From Chloroflexota bacterium (GTDB lineage: Bacteria > Chloroflexota > Anaerolineae > Anaerolineales > Villigracilaceae): a stretch of DNA of 10,000 bases. The notes under the pieces are model-generated. The model was not told the DNA's origin, ran no database searches, and saw nothing but the letters and a program-made list of their open reading frames with translations. The stretch is from the NCBI GenBank assembly GCA_020217065.1, contig JAIWOB010000055.1, positions 1 to 10,000 on the forward strand. Direction: 5' to 3'. The position numbers were made by a program, and so were the translations under genes. Shown piece by piece: positions 6,547 to 10,000 of the stretch. The stretch's first letter is position 1. Every line of letters begins with the position of its first letter.

Positions 6547-6585
6547 AACGTCCCGAAGGTTGCTGAAAACCTTCGGGACGTTTTT
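6547..6585 (+). terminator. Strong Rho-independent terminator after fhs
   Basis: A perfect 15-bp stem, left arm 6547-6561 and right arm 6568-6582 (core CGTCCCGAAGG / CCTTCGGGACG), with a 6-nt loop, merges into five T (6581-6585), followed by GATTTT. It begins 5 nt after the fhs stop and ends 5 nt before the last codon of the convergent CAP-LysM gene. On the minus strand the hairpin is followed only by TTGGGTTT, so it would stop that gene less efficiently. Confidence 0.93.
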
Positions 6586-6589
6586 GATT

Positions 6590-7633
6590 TTACACCGACT
6601 TCTTGCGCGTCATCACTGTAAATAACCCGCCTAAAAAGAGGGCGGCTGCGCCAATGGCAAGCGCGCCCAACATGGCGCTGCGCCTTTCGCGTTCCGACAT
6701 GGACGGCTGCGGGCTAAGGGCAGGCGTTACAGTAAACGCCGGCGCCGGCGTAAACGGAGGGTAGGTAGGCGGCGCAAAGACCTGCGGAGCGGAGGAAGGG
6801 GCGGGCTGGGTCGCTCCCCGCTTTACCAAAAGACGCTGTCCGTCTTGCAGCGTGAAATCAGCCAGTCCGTTCAATTGTTGGATTTGACGGATGGTCGTCC
6901 CGTAGGCGATGGCAATGCCCCATAATGTCTGTCCGTATCGCACGTCGTGATAAACGTCGCCGTCTGGCAGCGCGGTGGCAAGAACGACAGCCGCCATGCC
7001 CTGAGGCGGCAGCCCGTCTTGCGCCGCCTGGGTGGACAGGGCGGAATACGCCGCTTGAGTTTGCGGGATTCCGGTCAGAATGGCAAGGGCGTCGCTCTGC
7101 TGCTGTCCGCTTTGGGTGCGCAGGGCGGTCTCCACGACGACGACATAAGACTCATTCTCCGCCGAATAGGCGACGCCGACGCCAATATCGCTGCGGTCGC
7201 GGGAAAGCATGGTGTTTGTGTGTTCGTCGTCGCCAAGCCACATGGCAATCGCTCCTTCGGCGTCGTGAGCAAAGCCCCAGTTTTCAGAGCGATAGCCGTC
7301 CATGGAAAGGTCGCCCGAAAGAGGGTATCCGAGGGAAATGAGCCACTGACCGAGAGTCAGCCCGCCGGGTCGCCAGTGACCGGGCAGCCCGCCGGCGATT
7401 CCCTCAGCCTGCATCTGCCCAACCTGCATCAAAACGGGATGCACGCCCAGCGGAGGAATACCGTAAGACATCCGCAGGCGATTAATCGCTTCGATAACCT
7501 GAGAAGGCGCGGGAGGCGGCGCCGGAACGGCGGCTTCGGGCGTAGGCGTTTCATTTTGCGCCGACACGCGGAACGCAAAAATTCCAACCGAACACAGAGA
7601 AAGGACAACCAGCAACGGAAGTTTTTTGAGCAT
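6590..7633 (-). CDS. Secreted CAP (SCP-like) + LysM protein with C-terminal membrane anchor
   Basis: 347 residues from ATG 7633. Residues 1-~25 form a signal peptide (Lys-Lys, a Leu/Val-rich core, 'FRVSAQ'). After a Pro/Ala/Thr-rich linker comes a CAP domain at ~44-172. It holds the usual cavity residues: His86 in 'PGHWRPGG', Glu117 in 'RSENWG', and Glu137-His138 in 'DDEHTNTML', plus the closing strand 'SYVVVVETA'. Residues ~228-272 are one LysM motif ('VRYGQTLWGIAIAYGTTIRQIQQLNG'-type, split here: 'YGQTLWGIAIAYGTT' then 'IQQLNGLADF'), which binds N-acetylglucosamine-containing glycans such as peptidoglycan. A Pro-rich stretch leads to a TM helix at ~320-340 and a basic 'RKKSV' tail, so the domains face outside. 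The frame is open to a TTG at 7684, but the signal peptide starts at 7633. No Shine-Dalgarno is seen; it lies 23 nt after the lipoprotein gene, suggesting coupled translation in one operon. Catalytic activity unknown. Confidence 0.9.
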   Translation of the reverse strand: MLKKLPLLVVLSLCSVGIFAFRVSAQNETPTPEAAVPAPPPAPSQVIEAINRLRMSYGIPPLGVHPVLMQVGQMQAEGIAGGLPGHWRPGGLTLGQWLISLGYPLSGDLSMDGYRSENWGFAHDAEGAIAMWLGDDEHTNTMLSRDRSDIGVGVAYSAENESYVVVVETALRTQSGQQQSDALAILTGIPQTQAAYSALSTQAAQDGLPPQGMAAVVLATALPDGDVYHDVRYGQTLWGIAIAYGTTIRQIQQLNGLADFTLQDGQRLLVKRGATQPAPSSAPQVFAPPTYPPFTPAPAFTVTPALSPQPSMSERERRSAMLGALAIGAAALFLGGLFTVMTRKKSV

Positions 7634-7656
7634 GTCGGCTGTCAACGGGTTCGCGG

Positions 7657-9510
7657 TTACGGTCTCCACGAGGGCGCGTACCAATCGAAATCGGCGGTCA
7701 AGCCAGGGGCTTGCAGCATCTTCGTTTCCAGCGTAGAAAGGTTGATTAGGAACAAGTGTCCGCCGGAAGGGGAAGAGGTTTCTTCTACGAGCAGGTATTT
7801 TCCATTCGGAGAAAAAATCAGCCGCCCAACAGTGACGCCTTTATAAAGGGAAGAAATCGCCTGTCCGTCGCGGCGGACAATGTAGACCTCGGCGGAAGGC
7901 ATCCCATTGGACAGGTCGCTGTAGTAGTTGAACGCAATCCATTGGCTGTTCGGCGACCAAACGACGGGATAAACGCTCCCGCCTTTGAAAGTCGCCAGAA
8001 CGGTTTCATTTGCCCCGCTTACGTCTATCGCTTTCAAAACATGGGTCTGGCTTAACTCGTCATAATCGTCCAACGCCAACAGGCTTTTATCGGGCGCGGC
8101 GATAAATTGCGATTTGTTTGCCCCGCCTTCGAACGCAGGGCGCGCGCTCCCATCGGCGGCGTTTACAAAGTAAGAAGCGTAGGTATTGCCGGCGCCAGGC
8201 AGGGCGGAACGCATTATGACGCTGCCGCCGAGCCAGCCGTCCATGATGTAGGGCTTGCCCTCGATGGGCAGTCCCGCCGAAACGCTTCTCAACCCCGAAC
8301 CGTCGCGGCGTATGACATAGACATCCTCTCCGCCATACCCGTCTTGAGTGCGGAAGGCAATCCATTCGCCATCGGAAGACCAAAAAGGCGGGTCAATGTA
8401 AGGAAATTCCGCCAGAGAGGTCCATGCGTCCGAAACGGGGTCGAAGAGCCACAATTTCGTCGGAGTCCCATCGCTGTAGTCTGAATAAGCAAAGGCGGCG
8501 TATTGACCGTCGGGCGACCAAGCCAGAGGATTGATGGCAAAGTTGAACGGGAAAGGCGCGTTGACGATTTGCATTGGCGGGCAGTTTGCAGGGTCGAATA
8601 CGCAAAAGCCCGAGACTTTAGCCAGCCGAATCGCCGCTCCAGACTGGTGAGGCATGAGGAAAAAATACAACTCCCCCGCCCCATCCGCCGCAGTCGGTCC
8701 CGTTTCGATGGGCTGGGAAGCGACTTGAGTCGGCATGGCAGCCGGCTCAAAGTCGGACGGCATGGAGAAAACGCTTGCGTCGAAGATTTGGTTGTAGGAA
8801 ACGTTGTCCACAATCCGCTCTCCCCGCAGCGCCCCTGTCCCCTCTTTGACGCCGAATTCCTGCATTTTCAAAATGACCGCCGTCCGCGTATCGAGCCAGA
8901 ATTTATAAGCGGCGCGAGTCTGCGAGGCGGGAGTCCATTCCACAACGAGCGTTTCCCTCCCCGCAACGGATTCGAGGCTCAAGGCGCTGAAGGTTCCTCC
9001 GCTTTGGGCGAAGTTGGCGGAAAAAGCCATTTCAGAAAGAGGCGTTCCCATCTGCCCCCACATGGGGTGCGGATACGCGGCGTCCCCGCCAACGGGAGGA
9101 ACAAATTGACCCACGCGCGCAAAGTCGGGATAGGGAGAGGTCTCCGCCAAACCGGAATTCAGGTTGAGGTTATGAACGGTCTCCCCATCGCTAAATCTGA
9201 CAATTTTATCGGCGGCGTTAACCGCGCCATTCAATTCGACCTTGAAGCGGCTGTTGGCAGGGTCTATCCATGCCCGCTCTTCAAAGACTTGAGTGGAGCC
9301 GTCCGCGCCATACCAGGCGACGGAGCCGCTCAATTGAAGGGTCGTCCAGTGGGTTGCGCTCTGGAGCATGGCTTGTTGAATTTGTTCGGAAGAGGAATCC
9401 AGGCGCAGAATGACCGTATCGGGCAAAGAGTCGAAATACGAGGAAGGAGCGATATCCGCCGAAGAACAGGCGGCGAGAAAGGCAAGCGCCAATAAGAACA
9501 AGCGTTTCAT
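7657..9510 (-). CDS. Lipoprotein with LolA/RseB-like domain and TolB-like beta-propeller
   Basis: 617 residues. The N-terminus 'LLALAFLAAC' is a lipoprotein signal peptide with lipobox LAAC and lipidation at Cys15. Residues ~45-255 look like a LolA/RseB-type half-barrel: 'RAWIDPANSRFKVEL', 'KIVRFSDGETVHNL' and 'KFWLDTRTAVILKMQEFG', the last being the typical 'treated as model parameter and attribute' strand of that fold. Residues ~278-617 form a TolB/PD40-type propeller with repeats such as 'WSPDGQYAAF' (331-340), 'WSSDGEWIAF' (377-386), 'WSPNSQWIAF' (518-527) and 'FSPNGKYLLV' (566-575), and the strands 'DVYVIRRDGSG' and 'EVYIVRRDGQ'. The ATG at 9510 has a strong AAGGAG six to seven nt upstream. 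It sits on the outer face of the membrane and probably binds a lipid or protein ligand; no catalytic residues are evident. It is followed after 23 nt by the CAP-LysM gene. Domain assignment is by pattern only. Confidence 0.87.
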   Translation of the reverse strand: MKRLFLLALAFLAACSSADIAPSSYFDSLPDTVILRLDSSSEQIQQAMLQSATHWTTLQLSGSVAWYGADGSTQVFEERAWIDPANSRFKVELNGAVNAADKIVRFSDGETVHNLNLNSGLAETSPYPDFARVGQFVPPVGGDAAYPHPMWGQMGTPLSEMAFSANFAQSGGTFSALSLESVAGRETLVVEWTPASQTRAAYKFWLDTRTAVILKMQEFGVKEGTGALRGERIVDNVSYNQIFDASVFSMPSDFEPAAMPTQVASQPIETGPTAADGAGELYFFLMPHQSGAAIRLAKVSGFCVFDPANCPPMQIVNAPFPFNFAINPLAWSPDGQYAAFAYSDYSDGTPTKLWLFDPVSDAWTSLAEFPYIDPPFWSSDGEWIAFRTQDGYGGEDVYVIRRDGSGLRSVSAGLPIEGKPYIMDGWLGGSVIMRSALPGAGNTYASYFVNAADGSARPAFEGGANKSQFIAAPDKSLLALDDYDELSQTHVLKAIDVSGANETVLATFKGGSVYPVVWSPNSQWIAFNYYSDLSNGMPSAEVYIVRRDGQAISSLYKGVTVGRLIFSPNGKYLLVEETSSPSGGHLFLINLSTLETKMLQAPGLTADFDWYAPSWRP

Positions 9511-9544
9511 TCAGGGTCTCCTTTTACGAAAAAGACGACGGCAA

Positions 9545-9583
9545 AAAATCAAAAGTTCCCGCCGCCTTTGGGCAACGGGAACT
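9545..9583 (-). terminator. Rho-independent terminator between the secreted protein and the lipoprotein gene
   Basis: AGTTCCCG (9554-9561) pairs perfectly with CGGGAACT (9576-9583), and GCC/GGC (9564-9566 with 9571-9573) extend the stem past a small internal loop. Read on the minus strand, the hairpin is followed by TTTGATTTTTT. It ends transcription of the gene finishing at 9605, so the lipoprotein gene probably has its own promoter between this point and 9510, although I see no convincing -35/-10 pair there. Confidence 0.85.
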
Positions 9584-9604
9584 CTCTATCGTCTTTCAAT
9601 TCAC

Positions 9605-10000
9605 TTACGGGGTTACGGTTGCCGTCGGCGTAGGGGTCATGGTGGGGATGACAACCTCCGTCGTGGCGGTCGGCGTTGGGGTTGGGGACAGAGTCGCGGT
9701 TGGGGTCGGGGTTAGGGTCGGCGTCGCGGGCGCAATCGTCGGAGAAAGGGTGGGCGTAGGCGTGGGGGCTGGCGCTGAGCCGCCGGCGTTGTAAATAATC
9801 GGAGCGACCCAGAGGGCGCGGTCTCCGGTTGGAGAGCCGGTGGCGTACACGCTAAGGACGAATTTCACGTCCTGCCCCGCCAGCGACGAAAGGTCAATAT
9901 CGGCGGTGTAGTATTGCCCCTCATAACGCTCGACAAACGCCCAATAGGTTTGGAAATTGGTGGTGCCGGCGAGAACGTATTCGAGGCGGAAGACGACATA
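9605..10000 (-). CDS. C-terminal part of a secreted protein with a Thr-Pro tail (5' end outside window)
   Basis: The frame is open from the window edge (first codon at 10000) to TAA at 9607-9605, giving 131 C-terminal residues; the start lies beyond the window. Residues 1-~74 read as beta strands of a jelly-roll/sandwich domain: 'VFRLEYVLAGTTNFQTYWAF', 'QYYTADIDLSSLAGQDVKFV' and 'SPTGDRALWVAPIIYNAG'. The pattern 'LAGQ-V-FVL-V-A-GS---DRALWVAP' is common in galactose-binding-like or NPCBM-like ectodomains, but I cannot name the family. Residues 75-131 (nt 9608-9778) are nearly all Thr, Pro, Ala and Ser and run straight to the stop, with no membrane helix, lipobox or LPXTG-like signal after them. 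Either the repeat once linked to a lost domain, or anchoring is upstream. It is followed by a terminator. Confidence 0.8.
   Translation of the reverse strand, partial: YVVFRLEYVLAGTTNFQTYWAFVERYEGQYYTADIDLSSLAGQDVKFVLSVYATGSPTGDRALWVAPIIYNAGGSAPAPTPTPTLSPTIAPATPTLTPTPTATLSPTPTPTATTEVVIPTMTPTPTATVTP
9608..9778 (-). repeat. Low-complexity Thr-Pro coding repeat
   Basis: Degenerate repetition of a roughly 6-bp unit (plus strand GTNGGN/GTCGGC type) encoding (Thr-Pro)n with Ala, Ser, Val and Ile interruptions, e.g. 'SPTPTPTATTE' and 'TMTPTPTATVTP'. It resembles the stalk encoded at 3230-3365 and is a likely site of slippage or misassembly. Confidence 0.8.

Noticed and set aside
7640..7645. TTGACA on the minus strand as a -35 box for the CAP-LysM gene
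   Set aside because: No -10-like hexamer lies 16-18 bp downstream, and that position is already inside the coding region. The gene is more likely read from the lipoprotein transcript.
7634..7684. TTG start at 7684 for the CAP-LysM gene
   Set aside because: It would overlap the lipoprotein gene by 28 bp and place 17 extra residues before a standard signal peptide that begins at 7633.
8503..9495. 330-codon open frame on the plus strand opposite the lipoprotein gene
   Set aside because: It is antisense to a well-supported lipoprotein with signal peptide, lipobox and propeller repeats. Its translation is Arg/Gly-rich with no recognisable domain, as expected for a shadow frame in GC-rich DNA.
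9605..9780. Possible CRISPR or satellite array suggested by the GT/GC-rich repetition
   Set aside because: The units are short, degenerate and in frame with a Thr-Pro tail; there are no uniform repeats separated by unique spacers.
1..10000. Defence island, mobile element or biosynthetic cluster
   Set aside because: I looked for nucleases, transposases, integrases, reverse transcriptases, NRPS/PKS-like modules and RNA genes on both strands and found none. The genes are housekeeping or surface-protein genes with normal spacing.

Overview
The window looks like an ordinary chromosomal segment from a bacterium of the Chloroflexota, most probably Anaerolineae-like. This is inferred from gene content, not from a database search. 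The pointers are a bacterial isopentenyl phosphate kinase, several exported proteins with long Thr-Pro linkers, a CAP + LysM protein held by a C-terminal membrane helix, and a long formate-tetrahydrofolate ligase of the eukaryote-like type. The DNA is moderately GC-rich, with AT-rich islands only at promoters and terminators. I see no rRNA, tRNA, insertion sequence, phage gene or CRISPR array. All gaps between genes are under 100 bp.

Layout. (1) Positions 1-2279, plus strand: the 3' part of an SPFH/band-7-like gene, followed 1 nt later by psuG (pseudouridine-5'-phosphate glycosidase) and a Rho-independent terminator. (2) Positions 2295-3601, minus strand: a two-TM protein with a Thr-Pro stalk and an exported domain, then a PaaI-like hotdog thioesterase. 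(3) Positions 3602-3647: a 46-bp divergent promoter. Two TATAAT boxes face outward and each lies about 6-7 nt before an ATG, so both genes may be transcribed without leaders. (4) Positions 3648-6585, plus strand: isopentenyl phosphate kinase, then formate-tetrahydrofolate ligase with its own AT-rich promoter region, a strong Shine-Dalgarno site and a strong 15-bp-stem terminator. (5) Positions 6590-10000, minus strand: the 3' end of a secreted protein with a Thr-Pro tail, a terminator, then a lipoprotein (LolA/RseB-like domain plus TolB-like propeller) and the CAP-LysM protein.

How the genes relate. The plus-strand genes serve core metabolism: nucleoside salvage (psuG), isoprenoid precursors (IPK) and one-carbon activation (fhs). 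The minus-strand genes other than the thioesterase encode cell-surface proteins. I found no new multi-gene system. The points most worth a second look are the mirrored leaderless promoters, the histone-H1-like basic tail on a eukaryote-type formate-tetrahydrofolate ligase, and the lipoprotein/CAP-LysM pair.
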